A DNA stretch of 57,427 bases from Myxococcales bacterium (GTDB taxonomy: Bacteria > Myxococcota > Polyangia > Polyangiales > Polyangiaceae): positions 30,452-87,878 of the forward strand of contig PLXW01000146.1 in NCBI GenBank assembly GCA_003151595.1. The letters are read 5' to 3'. Shown here one piece after another: positions 40,823 to 50,350 of this stretch (the first letter of the stretch is position 1; each line of letters begins with the position of its first letter). Made by a program: the position numbers and the translations under genes. The notes under the pieces are model-generated. The model did not search any database and had not been told where the DNA came from. It worked only from the letters and a program-made list of their open reading frames with translations.

Positions 40823-42106
40823 GTGCACGCGATCCTGATCGGATTCGGCAGCGCCGGAGACGTACTCCCGCTCGTGGGGATCGGACGCACGCTGACGTCG
40901 CGCGGGCATCGCGTGAGCGTGGTGGCGAACGAGCACTTCGGAGCGGCGGTGGCGCGCGCGAAGCTCGAGTTCATTCAGTTCGGATCGGAGGAGCTGTACC
41001 AGCGGGGTGCCTCCGATCCGAGCGGCACGCATCCCATCAAAGGCTTCCAGTCGCTGATGGCCGTCGTCGCCGGCGCGACCCGCCCGCTCTACGATCTGCT
41101 CGCCGAGCGATTCGTCCCTGGCGACACCGTGGCGGTGGCGACGTCGCTCGCGTTCGGCGCGCGCCTCGCGCAGGACAAGCTCGGGCTGCCGCTGATTACC
41201 GCGCACCTTTGCCCGCTCGCGTTTCGCAGCGACTACGATCACATCGTGGTGCCGGCGCTCCCCGAAGTGCGGTGGGCGCCGCGATGGGTGAAGAGCTTCG
41301 TCGGGTGGGCGGGCGACACGTTCGTGCTCGATCCGCCGATGCAGAAGGAGCTCGACGCGGTCTGCGCCGATCTCGGGCTGCCAGCGGTGCACCGCCCTTG
41401 CCATCGCTGGTGGAACTCGCCGGCGCAGGTGATGGGGCTCTTTCCGAGCTGGTTCGGCGCGCCGCAACCCGACTGGCCCGAGCCCACGCGGCTCGTCGGG
41501 TTCATTCGCGATCCGATCGAGGAGGAGTCGGCGCTGTCGCAGGAGGTCGAAGCGTTCCTCGCAGCGGGCGACGCGCCGGTCATCTTCACGCCGGGGTCGG
41601 CGAGCGGGCACGGGAAGGCGTTCTTCGAGACGGCGGCGGCCGTATGCGCGACGTTGAAGGTGCGAGCGATCTTCGTCACGCAGTTCGCCGATCAGATCCC
41701 GGCGAGCCTTCCGCGCGAGATCCTTCACGTGCGTTACGCGCCGTTCGCGCGACTCGTGCCGCGCGCGTCGGCGCTGGTGCATCACGGTGGGATCGGCACC
41801 GCCGTGCAGGCCATGGCCGCGGGCGTTCCGCAGCTCGTGGTCCCCGTGAGCTACGATCAGCCCGACAACGCGGCGCGCCTCGAGCGCCTCGGCATCGCGC
41901 GCACGCTGCTCCCTCGTCGCTTCCGGCACGACGCGGTGGCGCGTGACCTCGGCGTGCTGCTCGAGTCTCCCGACGTGCGCCGCGCATGCGACGCCGTCGC
42001 CGCTCACTTCCGCGACGAGACCGCGCGCGACGACGCCTGCGCGCTCATCGAGGGGATGCTGGCGCGGCCGGCGGCGTCCGCGCAAAGAGCCACAGCGCGA
42101 GGGTGA
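40823..42106 (+). CDS. GT1 (MGT-like) glycosyltransferase
   Basis: A 427-residue GT-B glycosyltransferase of the UDP-glycosyltransferase/macroside type. The acceptor domain starts HAILIGFGSAGDVLPLVGIG; the donor domain has PVIFTPGSASGHGKAFFETA, RYAPFARLVPRASALVHHGG and the signature HHGGIGT at 320-326, then VPQLVVPVSYDQPDNAARLE. Such enzymes glycosylate small lipophilic acceptors, including sterols, carotenoids and macrolides. The start is GTG 40823, 13 bases after the lipocalin-prenyl synthase gene, so they form an operon; the likely acceptor is that pathway's product. Its 3' end overlaps the convergent MFS gene by 62 bases. Confidence 0.92.
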   Translation: MHAILIGFGSAGDVLPLVGIGRTLTSRGHRVSVVANEHFGAAVARAKLEFIQFGSEELYQRGASDPSGTHPIKGFQSLMAVVAGATRPLYDLLAERFVPGDTVAVATSLAFGARLAQDKLGLPLITAHLCPLAFRSDYDHIVVPALPEVRWAPRWVKSFVGWAGDTFVLDPPMQKELDAVCADLGLPAVHRPCHRWWNSPAQVMGLFPSWFGAPQPDWPEPTRLVGFIRDPIEEESALSQEVEAFLAAGDAPVIFTPGSASGHGKAFFETAAAVCATLKVRAIFVTQFADQIPASLPREILHVRYAPFARLVPRASALVHHGGIGTAVQAMAAGVPQLVVPVSYDQPDNAARLERLGIARTLLPRRFRHDAVARDLGVLLESPDVRRACDAVAAHFRDETARDDACALIEGMLARPAASAQRATARG

Positions 42107-43280
42107 ACGCGCCGGCGTTGAGGAGCGCCGCTGCCACGAATGGAGCGCCGGGGAAATGCGGGAGCGCCCCCTCCGACGCGAACCGCGCGAAGAGTCGCGT
42201 GCCGAGGATTGGACCGGCGATCGCGGTCAGGCTGTTCAAGCTCGCGAGCGATCCCTGAAGCTCGCCCTGCGACGACGGACCCACTTCGCGCGTGAGGAGC
42301 GCCTGCGTCGGCGGGCCGGCGATGCCGCCGAGCGAGAGCGGCGCGATGAGCGCGTACATCATCCAGCCGCGGCTCGCGAGCGCGAAGGCCACGAACCCCA
42401 GCGCGCCGACCGAGAGCCCCACGAGCAGCGAGCGTCGCTCACCGAGGCGCGGGACGATCACCCCCACGAGCCCCCCTTGCACGATCGCCCCTCCGACTCC
42501 GACGAGCGTGAGCGAGACGCCGACGTCGATCGGGTGCCAATCGAATCGCTCCTGCGTGTAGAGCGCCCACACGTTGATGACGATCTGCTGCGCGAGGAAC
42601 GCGAGGAAGAGCGTGCCGGTGAGCCCGAGGAGCGTCCGCGTCTGCCCCAGCGCCTTCAGCGCGCCGAACGGGTTGGCGCGTCCGAAGGCGATCGGTCGTC
42701 GGTGCTCGCGCGACAGCGACTCGGGGAGAACGACGGCGCCGTACGCGAGGTTCAGGAGGTTCAACCCGGCCGCGACGAGGAACGGCGCGCGCAGGTGCAC
42801 GTCGCCGACGAGCCCGCCGATCGCCGGACCGCAGATGAACCCGAGCGCCAGCGCCGCCCCCGCGCGCCCGAGCGCTTTCGCGCGCTCTTCGACCGGCGTG
42901 ACGTCGATGATGTATGCGGTGGCCGCAGAGAAGCTCGCGCCGGTGATCCCCGCGAGCACGCGACCGACGAAGAGCCACGCCAGGCTCGGCGCGAAGGCGA
43001 GGAGCACGTAGTCGAGCCCCGCGCCGACGAGCGACGTGAGGATCACCGGCCGACGACCGAAGCGATCGCTGAGCGCGCCCATCATCGGCGCGAAGAGGAG
43101 CTGCATCGCCGCGTAGACGGCGCCGAACCAGCCGAACCAGCGCGACCCGTCGGCGAGATCGCCGTGAACGAAGCTGGCGATGAGGCGCGGCAGCACCGGG
43201 AGGACGACGCCGATCCCGAGCGTGTCGAGGAAGAGCACGACGAGGATGAACGGCACGGCGGCAGCGCGCGATCGCGTCAT
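42045..43280 (-). CDS. MFS transporter, TetA/multidrug type
   Basis: A 411-residue, 12-helix major facilitator protein. Loop 2-3 carries the family motif MGALSDRFGRRPVIL, and TM5 the drug-antiporter motif C region (GRAGAALALGFICGPAIGG). It resembles TetA(class)/YfmO proton-drug antiporters. Its ATG overlaps the stop of the beta-helix gene as ATGA (43277-43280), so the two are coupled. The 3' end overlaps the convergent glycosyltransferase gene by 62 bases. Next to a possible terpenoid glycoside pathway it could be the exporter, an inference from position only. Confidence 0.92.
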   Translation of the reverse strand: MTRSRAAAVPFILVVLFLDTLGIGVVLPVLPRLIASFVHGDLADGSRWFGWFGAVYAAMQLLFAPMMGALSDRFGRRPVILTSLVGAGLDYVLLAFAPSLAWLFVGRVLAGITGASFSAATAYIIDVTPVEERAKALGRAGAALALGFICGPAIGGLVGDVHLRAPFLVAAGLNLLNLAYGAVVLPESLSREHRRPIAFGRANPFGALKALGQTRTLLGLTGTLFLAFLAQQIVINVWALYTQERFDWHPIDVGVSLTLVGVGGAIVQGGLVGVIVPRLGERRSLLVGLSVGALGFVAFALASRGWMMYALIAPLSLGGIAGPPTQALLTREVGPSSQGELQGSLASLNSLTAIAGPILGTRLFARFASEGALPHFPGAPFVAAALLNAGAFTLALWLFARTPPAAPASPR

Positions 43281-44554
43281 TGGCTCCGCGGGTTCGCCAG
43301 AGGCACGACGACACCGTCGCGAACGACGTGCGGCTCGCCCGCGGGGAGCGCGCCGATGCGCGACGCGATCTCGGACGGCGGCTTCACCAGCACCGCGCCG
43401 CGCGGGATCTCGCGACCGCTCGCGACCCAGACGCCGGCCGCGACGCGCGCTTCGGGCCCCACGCACACGCCGAGGAACTGCGAGCCGGAGTCGACGATCT
43501 GCCCGCGGTGCGCGACGCGAACGGTCCGCGAGAAGTTGAGATCGTAGAAGCCGGAGTTGCTGAACGCGCACGCTTCGCGCCCGAGCAACGAGACCTGCAT
43601 GAGGAACTGCGCGGCGAGCGCGCCGGGGTACACGAGCGAGCCGACGACGACCGAGTTGCGCCCGACCCACGCGCCGGGTCCGATGATCGAGCCGTAGACC
43701 TGCGCGCCGTCGCCGACGTTCGCCCCTTCGCAGATGACGGAGCTGTCGACGTTGGCGAACGCGCCGATGGTCGCGCCGCGACGCACGATCGAGAGCCCGA
43801 CGCGCGCGGAGTGGTGGACCTTCGCCTTCCAGCTCACGGCGCGGAGGCCGTCTTGAAGTCGACCGCCGGCCCACGGAAAGCCACACAGCGCGCGCCACGC
43901 GTACCAGGCGACGCCGCCGACGTACGCGCCGCTCCGCAAGCGTTCGAGCCACCACGCCGGGATCTGCGCGAGATTGATCCGGAGGACGTGAACCCAGTGG
44001 CTCACGTTGCAGAGGTAGCTCTCGGAGATGGCGAACTGCTCCTCGCGCTTGCCATCGATGACCGGCGGAAACGGAACCTTCGAGACGCTCTCCTTGTAAG
44101 CGAGGACGAGTGGCGTCGCCGACGCGAGCGAGGCCGTGCCGCGGATGAAGTGGAACGGCGCGGTCCACACGTGCCCGGCGGCGCCTTGCTTCGTGGTGCC
44201 CGGCGCTTCGCGCGGATCGAGGCCGTCGATGTAGCCGAGGTTGTCGATGGCGACGCCGCGCGGGAGCGCGCAGGTGTACGCGCCGGCGGGAGCGCGTCGC
44301 GCCGCGGCCATGAAGCGCTGCAGAACGCGACGCGAACAAGCCACCGAATCGAGCAACACGAACGCGCCGTGGGGCTCGCGCTGCGCGCGTTCGGCCCCTT
44401 CTTCGAGCGATCCCGTCCGTTCGACCGACAAGCCCGCGGCGGCCAGCTCACGCGCCATCGCGTCGCCCAGCGTGCTCTCGAAGAGCCACGCCTCGCGCGC
44501 CGGGGCGTCGAGCGGGGGGATCCGCGCATCGGCCGGGGCCACGAAGACACGCAT
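43277..44554 (-). CDS. left-handed beta-helix (hexapeptide-repeat) protein, possible acyl- or nucleotidyltransferase
   Basis: A 425-residue protein. The C-terminal 190 residues are left-handed beta-helix coils: RVGLSIVRRGATIGAFANV, VICEGANVGDGAQVYGSIIG, GAWVGRNSVVVGSLVYPGAL and later CVGPEARVAAGVWVASGREI. Between coils is a hydrophobic/aromatic insert (EACAFSNSGFYDLNFSR). The N-terminal half (FVLLDSVACSRRVLQRFM, FHFIRGT) is weakly nucleotidyltransferase-like but lacks a clear GxGTR loop. A middle segment (VHVLRINLAQIPAWWLERLR) may touch the membrane. The start at 44554 (MRVFVAPADARIP) is preferred. It heads the unit with the MFS transporter. Confidence 0.72.
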   Translation of the reverse strand: MRVFVAPADARIPPLDAPAREAWLFESTLGDAMARELAAAGLSVERTGSLEEGAERAQREPHGAFVLLDSVACSRRVLQRFMAAARRAPAGAYTCALPRGVAIDNLGYIDGLDPREAPGTTKQGAAGHVWTAPFHFIRGTASLASATPLVLAYKESVSKVPFPPVIDGKREEQFAISESYLCNVSHWVHVLRINLAQIPAWWLERLRSGAYVGGVAWYAWRALCGFPWAGGRLQDGLRAVSWKAKVHHSARVGLSIVRRGATIGAFANVDSSVICEGANVGDGAQVYGSIIGPGAWVGRNSVVVGSLVYPGALAAQFLMQVSLLGREACAFSNSGFYDLNFSRTVRVAHRGQIVDSGSQFLGVCVGPEARVAAGVWVASGREIPRGAVLVKPPSEIASRIGALPAGEPHVVRDGVVVPLANPRSQ

Positions 44555-44644
44555 CGCCACCAGCGACACCTATCGCGCTCGGCCGGTGCGCGCCAAGTAT
44601 GGCTGGCGACGACAAACCAGCGCTCGCGGGTTTAGGCTGTCCTC

Positions 44645-46168
44645 ATGGCAAAGAAGGTCGCGCTGTTCTGGCCGGGCGACGCCCGTGCGAAGCCGAACGA
44701 GCTCGCGAAGCCGAGCATCCTCGAAGCGACCGCGCAGATGGAGCGCGCGCTGAAGAAGCTCGGACGCGATCCGTACCTGGTCGAAGGGTTTCTATCGAAG
44801 CCGCACGAGTCGATCGAGAAGCTCGGACCGATTCACGATCCGATGATCGGCGTCTGCGTGCACTGGTTCTACGGGCCGCACACGTGCGACGGCGTCGTCG
44901 GCAAGGACAACCCGCTGCTCCTGGCGAGCAACTTCTCCGGTCGATGGCCCGGCCTCGTCGGCCTCCTCAACACCGGCGCGTGCCTGGAGATGCTCGATCG
45001 GCCGTTCGCGCGCGCGTGGACCGACGCGGCCGACTGGACGAAGGACGCCGTCTTCATGGAGCGCCTCGACGAGTGGTGCAGCGGCGGATCGATCGCCTAC
45101 GCCGAAGACGAGATCGCGTACCACGCGCCCATCACGAAGGCCGAGTCGGCGCTGGCGCGCAAGGTCGCCGACGAGATCCACGCGCGCAAGATCCTCATCC
45201 TGATGCTCGGCGATACGTCGATGGGGATGATCAACGGCTACTTCGGGCCGCGCCTCCTCCATCCGCGCGGCTTCACCGAGCACAAGGTCGACCAGGCGTG
45301 GATCATCGATCGCGGGCGGCGCATCGAGCAAAAGCGCATCGACGACGCGTTCGCGTTCGTGAAGAGCAAAGGGGTCACGTTCCACTGGAAGGAACGCGGC
45401 GCCGACGACTTCGACGAGAGCGCCACCAAGGAGCAGCTCCGCGATTACCTGGTCGCGCTCGATCTCCTGCACGAGTTCAAAGCCGACTGCCTCGGCTGGC
45501 AATACCAGCTCGGCCTCATCCCGCTTCGCGCGCCGTCCGACTTCGCCGAGGGGCTCTTCAACTCGACGTGCCGCCCCGAATCGAACGGCGACACGATCGC
45601 GACGGCGACCGAGGCCGACCAGGGGAACGTCGTGCCGATGGAGATGCTGAAGCGTCTCTTGAAGGCCAAGGGGCTCCACCAGGCGGTGATGTTCCACGAC
45701 GTGCGGTGGGGCGCGGAGCACGACGGGCGATTCTTGTGGGTGCTCCTCAACTCGGGATCGTGCGGCGCGTACGCCTTCAACCACGATCCCGACACGCTGA
45801 AAGGCGTGCACTCGTATCGACAGCCGTCGCTCTACTTCCCGACCCCGGGCGGGACGTTCGCCGGCGAGAGCTTGCCGGGCGCGATGACGTGGGCCCGCGC
45901 GTACATCAAGAACGGCGAGCTCTGGATGGACATCGGTCGCGGCGAGGTCGTCAAGCTCCCGCCCGACGTGCGCGACTCGTGGTGGGAGGGGACGACGCGC
46001 GAATGGCCGTTCATGGCGGCCGACATGGGGATCTCGCGCGACACGCTGATGGCGCACTACCTGTCGAACCACGTCGCGGTCGCGTACGGCGACGTGTTCG
46101 GCGAGATGATCGCACTCTCGCAGGAGCTCGGCTTCCGCGTGCGCGTGCTCGGGCGTCGCGATGCCTGA
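44645..46168 (+). CDS. L-fucose/L-arabinose isomerase family protein
   Basis: A 507-residue aldose-ketose isomerase of the FucI/AraA superfamily. The N-terminal domains contain [20 protein letters not shown] and [20 protein letters not shown]; the central part has [20 protein letters not shown], and the C-terminal domain [20 protein letters not shown] with likely Mn-binding His, Asp and Glu. Members interconvert L-fucose/L-fuculose, L-arabinose/L-ribulose or D-arabinose/D-ribulose. It is the first gene of a five-gene operon and overlaps the kinase gene by 8 bases. The D-ribulokinase-like partner suggests D-arabinose isomerase activity. Confidence 0.88.
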   Translation: MAKKVALFWPGDARAKPNELAKPSILEATAQMERALKKLGRDPYLVEGFLSKPHESIEKLGPIHDPMIGVCVHWFYGPHTCDGVVGKDNPLLLASNFSGRWPGLVGLLNTGACLEMLDRPFARAWTDAADWTKDAVFMERLDEWCSGGSIAYAEDEIAYHAPITKAESALARKVADEIHARKILILMLGDTSMGMINGYFGPRLLHPRGFTEHKVDQAWIIDRGRRIEQKRIDDAFAFVKSKGVTFHWKERGADDFDESATKEQLRDYLVALDLLHEFKADCLGWQYQLGLIPLRAPSDFAEGLFNSTCRPESNGDTIATATEADQGNVVPMEMLKRLLKAKGLHQAVMFHDVRWGAEHDGRFLWVLLNSGSCGAYAFNHDPDTLKGVHSYRQPSLYFPTPGGTFAGESLPGAMTWARAYIKNGELWMDIGRGEVVKLPPDVRDSWWEGTTREWPFMAADMGISRDTLMAHYLSNHVAVAYGDVFGEMIALSQELGFRVRVLGRRDA

Positions 46169-47816
46169 CGCGCGCTTCTTCTTGGGGATCGACGTCGGCA
46201 CGGCGAGCGTGCGCGCGGGGCTCTTCGACGGCGAAGGGAAGATGCACGGCGCTGGGGTCGAAGCGATCCGAGTGAACCGACCGCGCGAGGACTTCGTCGA
46301 GCAGTCGTCGGACGACATCTGGCGCGCGGCCGGAGTGGCGACGCGCGCCGCGCTCTCGATGGCGAACGCGAAGCCCGAGTCGGTGCTGGGGATCGGGTTC
46401 GACGCCACGTGCTCATTGGTGGTGCTCGACGATCGCGACGCACCGGTGAGCGTGAGCCCGTCGAACGACGACGCCTGGAACGTCATCGTGTGGATGGATC
46501 ACCGCGCGACCGAGCGGGCCGAGCGAATCAACGCCACGAAGCACGAAGTACTTCGGTATGTCGGCGGCGTCGTCTCGCCGGAGATGGAGACGCCGAAGCT
46601 CCTGTGGCTGAAAGAGGAGATGCCCGGTACGTGGGCGCGGGCCAAGCGGTTCCTCGATCTGCCGGATTTTCTCGTGTATCGCGCGACGGGCAACGACGTG
46701 CGATCGACGTGCACGACGGTCTGCAAGTGGACCTACCTCGCGCACGCGCCGGCCGGGCAACGATGGGACGCGAGCTACTTCCGCGCCATCGGCCTCGGCG
46801 ATCTCGCCGACGAAGGGTTCGCGCGGATCGGGACCGACGTGCGGCCGATGGGCGAGAGGGCCGGCGTGCTCAGCGAGCGATCGGCGCGGGAGCTCGGGCT
46901 CGTCGCGGGGATTCCCGTCGGCGTCGCGATCATCGACGCGCACGCCGGAGGGATCGGCCTGCTCGGCGCGAGCGTTCCCGGATCGGGCGACGACCTCGGC
47001 GAGCGACTCGCGCTCATCGGAGGTACCTCGAGCTGCCACATGGCGATCTCGCGCGAGCCTCGGTTCATCCCGGGGATCTGGGGGCCGTACTCGTCGGCGA
47101 TGGTCCCGGGGTGGTGGCTCACCGAGGGGGGTCAGTCGGCGACCGGCGCGCTCCTCGACTATGTGATCGGAACGCACGCCGAGGCGGTATCGCTGGCGCG
47201 CGAAGCGAAGGCGAACGGCACCCACGCCGCGGCGATCTTGAACGCACGCCTCGAGGTGCTCGCCAACGACGCGAAGCTCCCCTCGCCCGCGCTGCTCACG
47301 CGCGACCTTCACGTGCTCCCCGATCACCACGGGAACCGATCGCCGCGCGCCGATCCGTCACTGCGCGGGATGGTCTCGGGGCTCAAGCTGACCGAAGGAC
47401 GTGACGCCCTCGCGCTCCTCTACCTGGCGACGGTGCAGGCGCTGGCGCTCGGCACGCGTCACATCCTGGAGACGATGCGCCAGCACGGGTATCGCGTGAC
47501 GACGATCATAGCGACCGGCGGCGACACCAAGAACCCGCTCTTCCTCCAGGCACACGCCGACGCGACCGGGTGCCGCGTCGTGTTGCCGCGCGAGCCCGAA
47601 GCGGTGCTTCTCGGAGCGGCGATGCTCGGCGCGGTCGCGAGCGGAACGCGCGCGTCGATCGAGGAGGCGATGCGCACGATGAGCGCTGCCGACCGCGTGA
47701 TCGAGCCGGGCCCGCGCGATGGCCGCGAGGCGTCTTTCTTCGACGCGAAGTACGCCGTCTTCCTCCGAATGCACGATGATCAGCTCGCGTACCGCGCCCT
47801 CATGCGCGGCGCGTGA
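46161..47816 (+). CDS. FGGY-family pentulose kinase, D-ribulokinase type
   Basis: A 551-residue FGGY kinase. The phosphate loop is [20 protein letters not shown]; substrate-binding features include [15 protein letters not shown] and [29 protein letters not shown] sequence ([20 protein letters not shown]) marks the C-terminal ATP site. Residues 83-87 read TCSLV within [13 protein letters not shown], a signature described for D-ribulokinases (yeast YDR109C, human FGGY) and absent from L-ribulokinases. So D-ribulose to D-ribulose 5-phosphate is the best guess. It overlaps the isomerase by 8 bases and precedes the importer genes by 13 bases. Confidence 0.92.
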   Translation: MPDARFFLGIDVGTASVRAGLFDGEGKMHGAGVEAIRVNRPREDFVEQSSDDIWRAAGVATRAALSMANAKPESVLGIGFDATCSLVVLDDRDAPVSVSPSNDDAWNVIVWMDHRATERAERINATKHEVLRYVGGVVSPEMETPKLLWLKEEMPGTWARAKRFLDLPDFLVYRATGNDVRSTCTTVCKWTYLAHAPAGQRWDASYFRAIGLGDLADEGFARIGTDVRPMGERAGVLSERSARELGLVAGIPVGVAIIDAHAGGIGLLGASVPGSGDDLGERLALIGGTSSCHMAISREPRFIPGIWGPYSSAMVPGWWLTEGGQSATGALLDYVIGTHAEAVSLAREAKANGTHAAAILNARLEVLANDAKLPSPALLTRDLHVLPDHHGNRSPRADPSLRGMVSGLKLTEGRDALALLYLATVQALALGTRHILETMRQHGYRVTTIIATGGDTKNPLFLQAHADATGCRVVLPREPEAVLLGAAMLGAVASGTRASIEEAMRTMSAADRVIEPGPRDGREASFFDAKYAVFLRMHDDQLAYRALMRGA

Positions 47817-47829
47817 AGGAGCAGCGGGG

Positions 47830-48840
47830 ATGCGAAGGCGAACGTGGCTGTGGTCGGTCGTGGCGATCGCGTTCGCGATCGCGTGCAACAAGAGCACTGC
47901 CCAGACGACGAGCGACGGAGCGACGATCGCCGCGAAGCCGCGCATCGCCGTGATCCCCAAGGGCACGACGCACGAGTTCTGGAAGTCGGTGCACGCCGGC
48001 GCCGTGAAGGCGTCGCAGGACGCGAACGTCGACATAGTCTGGAAGGGGCCGCTCAAGGAAGACGATCTCAAGTCGCAGATCGATCTCGTCGACAGCTTCG
48101 TGGCCCAGGGGGTCACCGGGATCGTTCTCGCGCCGCTCAGCGACACGGCGATGCGCGGATCGGTGAAGGCCGCGAAGGGGGCGAAGATCCCGGTCGTGAT
48201 CTTCGATTCGGATCTTCAAGGCGACGATCACGCCAGCTTCGTCGCCACGGACAACGACGCCGCCGGGAAGATGGCCGGCGAGGAGATGGCGCGGTTGCTC
48301 GGCGAGAAAGGGAACGTCGTCGTCCTCCGCTACCAGGAAGGATCGGCGAGCACGTCGCACCGCGAGCAGGGTTTCCTGGACGCGATCAAGACGCACGCCG
48401 GCATCACGGTCGTGAGCGCAAACCAGTACGCCGGCGCGACGACCGAGAGCGCGTTCGCGACGAGCGAGAGCTTGCTGGCAGCGCAGAAGGCGGCGTCGGG
48501 CGGCGTCGCGGGGGTGTTCGCGCCGAACGAGTCGACCACGTTCGGGATGTTGCTCGCGCTGCGCAAAGCGGGGCTCTCCGCGAAGGTGCACCTCGTCGGG
48601 TTCGATGCGTCGAGCAAGTTGGTCGACGCGCTCGGGACGGGCGAGATCGACGCGCTGGTGGTGCAGGATCCCTTTCGCATCGGTGAGCTCGCGGTCAAGA
48701 CGATGGCGCAGGTGCTGCGCGGCGAAGCGGTCGAGAAGCGAATCGACACCGGCGCGAAGCTCGTGAACAAGGCGAACCTCGCGCAGCCCGAGATCGCGAC
48801 GCTGCTCCATCCCGATTTGAAGAAGTGGCTCGGCGAGTGA
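47830..48840 (+). CDS. sugar ABC transporter substrate-binding protein, RbsB-like
   Basis: A 336-residue periplasmic sugar-binding protein (Peripla_BP_4 type) with an export signal ending at a lipobox-like FAIAC (Cys near 19). Mature features: RIAVIPKGTTHEFWKSVHAG, DSFVAQGVTGIVLAPLSDTA, VVIFDSDLQGDDHASFVATD and VAGVFAPNESTTFGML, with VHLVGFDASSKLVDAL in the C-lobe. RbsB-like proteins bind ribose, allose, xylose or related monosaccharides. It directly follows the pentulose kinase and precedes the ATPase gene by 1 base. Confidence 0.93.
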   Translation: MRRRTWLWSVVAIAFAIACNKSTAQTTSDGATIAAKPRIAVIPKGTTHEFWKSVHAGAVKASQDANVDIVWKGPLKEDDLKSQIDLVDSFVAQGVTGIVLAPLSDTAMRGSVKAAKGAKIPVVIFDSDLQGDDHASFVATDNDAAGKMAGEEMARLLGEKGNVVVLRYQEGSASTSHREQGFLDAIKTHAGITVVSANQYAGATTESAFATSESLLAAQKAASGGVAGVFAPNESTTFGMLLALRKAGLSAKVHLVGFDASSKLVDALGTGEIDALVVQDPFRIGELAVKTMAQVLRGEAVEKRIDTGAKLVNKANLAQPEIATLLHPDLKKWLGE

Positions 48841-48841
48841 G

Positions 48842-50350
48842 ATGAGCGAAGGCGCGGCGCGTCTCTCGATCCGCGGCGTAGCGCGCGCGTTCGGCGCGAC
48901 CAAAGCGCTGGTGTCGGTCGACCTCGAGGCGTGCGCGGGAGAGGTGCACGCCGTCGTCGGCGAGAACGGCGCGGGCAAGAGCACGCTGATGAAGATCCTC
49001 GCCGGCGCGATCACGCCCGACGCGGGGGAGATGGCGCTCGACGGCGCTGCGTTTCGTCCGCGCTCTCCGCTCGAGGCGCGCGCGGCCGGCGTCGCCATCG
49101 TGAGTCAGGAGCTCGCGCTGTGCGCGCACATGACGGTGGCCGAGAACGTGACGCTGGGGCGCGAGCCGTCGCGGTTCGGCGTCATCGATCGCGCGGAGGT
49201 GACGCGAATCGCACGCGCCGCGCTGGCCGACGTGGGGCGGGCGGATCTACCGCTCGATGCGCGCGTGGGGGATCTCCCGATCGCCGAGCAACAGCTCGTC
49301 GAGATCGCGCGCGCGCTGGCCGGCGAGTGCCGCGTGCTCATCCTCGACGAACCGACGAGCAGCCTCGGTCGCGGCGACGTGGAGCGCCTCTTCGATCGCG
49401 TGCGCCGGCTGAAGGAACGCGGCGCGACGATCCTCTACATCTCGCACTTCCTTGAAGAAGTCCGCGCCATCGGCGATCGTTTCACGGTCCTCCGCGACGG
49501 CGCGACGAGCGCCACGGGGAACGTCGCCGACGTGACCGACGCCGACATCGTGCGCGCCATGGCCGGGCGCCCGGCGTCCGCGCTGTTCGTTCGCGGTGAA
49601 CGCACGCGCGGCGAAGCGATCCTCACGCTGAGCGATCTGGCCGGCGTCGCCAAGCCTTCGCGCGCCAGCCTCGTACTCCATCGCGGCGAGGTGCTCGGGA
49701 TCGCGGGACTCGTCGGCGCGGGGCGCACGGAGATGCTTCGCGCGATCTTCGGGCTCGACGCCGTCACGCGCGGGACCATTCGCGTGAAGTCGTGGAGCGG
49801 CGCCGCGCGTCCGCCGCTTCGCCTGGCACAAGGGGTCGGGCTCCTCAGCGAAGATCGCAAGGCCGAAGGGCTCGCGCTCTCCATGTCGATCGCGGACAAC
49901 GTGACCCTGTCGCATCTCGACGGGCTCGGACCGTGGCGCTTCGTCCTCCCTTCGCGCCAAGATGCCGCGGCCTCGAAGTGGATGGGCGAGCTGGCGATCA
50001 AGGCGCGCGACGCGTCGCAGGCCGTGATCGATCTGTCGGGGGGGAACCAGCAGAAGGTCGCGCTGGCGCGGCTGCTCCATCACGACGTCGACGTCGCGCT
50101 GCTCGACGAGCCGACGCGAGGGATCGACGTCGCCAGCAAGCAGCAGATCTACACGCTCATCTCGCGCCTCGCGTCGGACGGAAAGGCCATTCTCTTCGTG
50201 TCGAGCTATCTCCCAGAGCTGCTCGGCGTATGCGACCGTATCGCCGTGATGTGCCGCGGCGTCCTCGGTGAAGCGAAGCCCGCGAGCGAATGGACCGAGC
50301 ACGCGCTGCTCGAAGAAGCGACCGGCCTCGCGCGGGAGCGTGCATCGTGA
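48842..50350 (+). CDS. sugar ABC transporter ATP-binding protein, RbsA/MglA-like
   Basis: A 502-residue tandem ATPase. The N-terminal half has a normal Walker A GENGAGKST and Walker B VLILDEPTSSL, but a weak signature (IAEQQLVEIARAL). The C-terminal half has a degenerate P-loop (GLVGAGRTEML) and a strong signature LSGGNQQKVALARLL with VALLDEPTRGIDV. This asymmetry is typical for RbsA/MglA/XylG carbohydrate importers, where the single chain makes both ATPase sites. It starts 1 base after the binding protein and overlaps the permease start by 4 bases. Confidence 0.96.
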   Translation: MSEGAARLSIRGVARAFGATKALVSVDLEACAGEVHAVVGENGAGKSTLMKILAGAITPDAGEMALDGAAFRPRSPLEARAAGVAIVSQELALCAHMTVAENVTLGREPSRFGVIDRAEVTRIARAALADVGRADLPLDARVGDLPIAEQQLVEIARALAGECRVLILDEPTSSLGRGDVERLFDRVRRLKERGATILYISHFLEEVRAIGDRFTVLRDGATSATGNVADVTDADIVRAMAGRPASALFVRGERTRGEAILTLSDLAGVAKPSRASLVLHRGEVLGIAGLVGAGRTEMLRAIFGLDAVTRGTIRVKSWSGAARPPLRLAQGVGLLSEDRKAEGLALSMSIADNVTLSHLDGLGPWRFVLPSRQDAAASKWMGELAIKARDASQAVIDLSGGNQQKVALARLLHHDVDVALLDEPTRGIDVASKQQIYTLISRLASDGKAILFVSSYLPELLGVCDRIAVMCRGVLGEAKPASEWTEHALLEEATGLARERAS

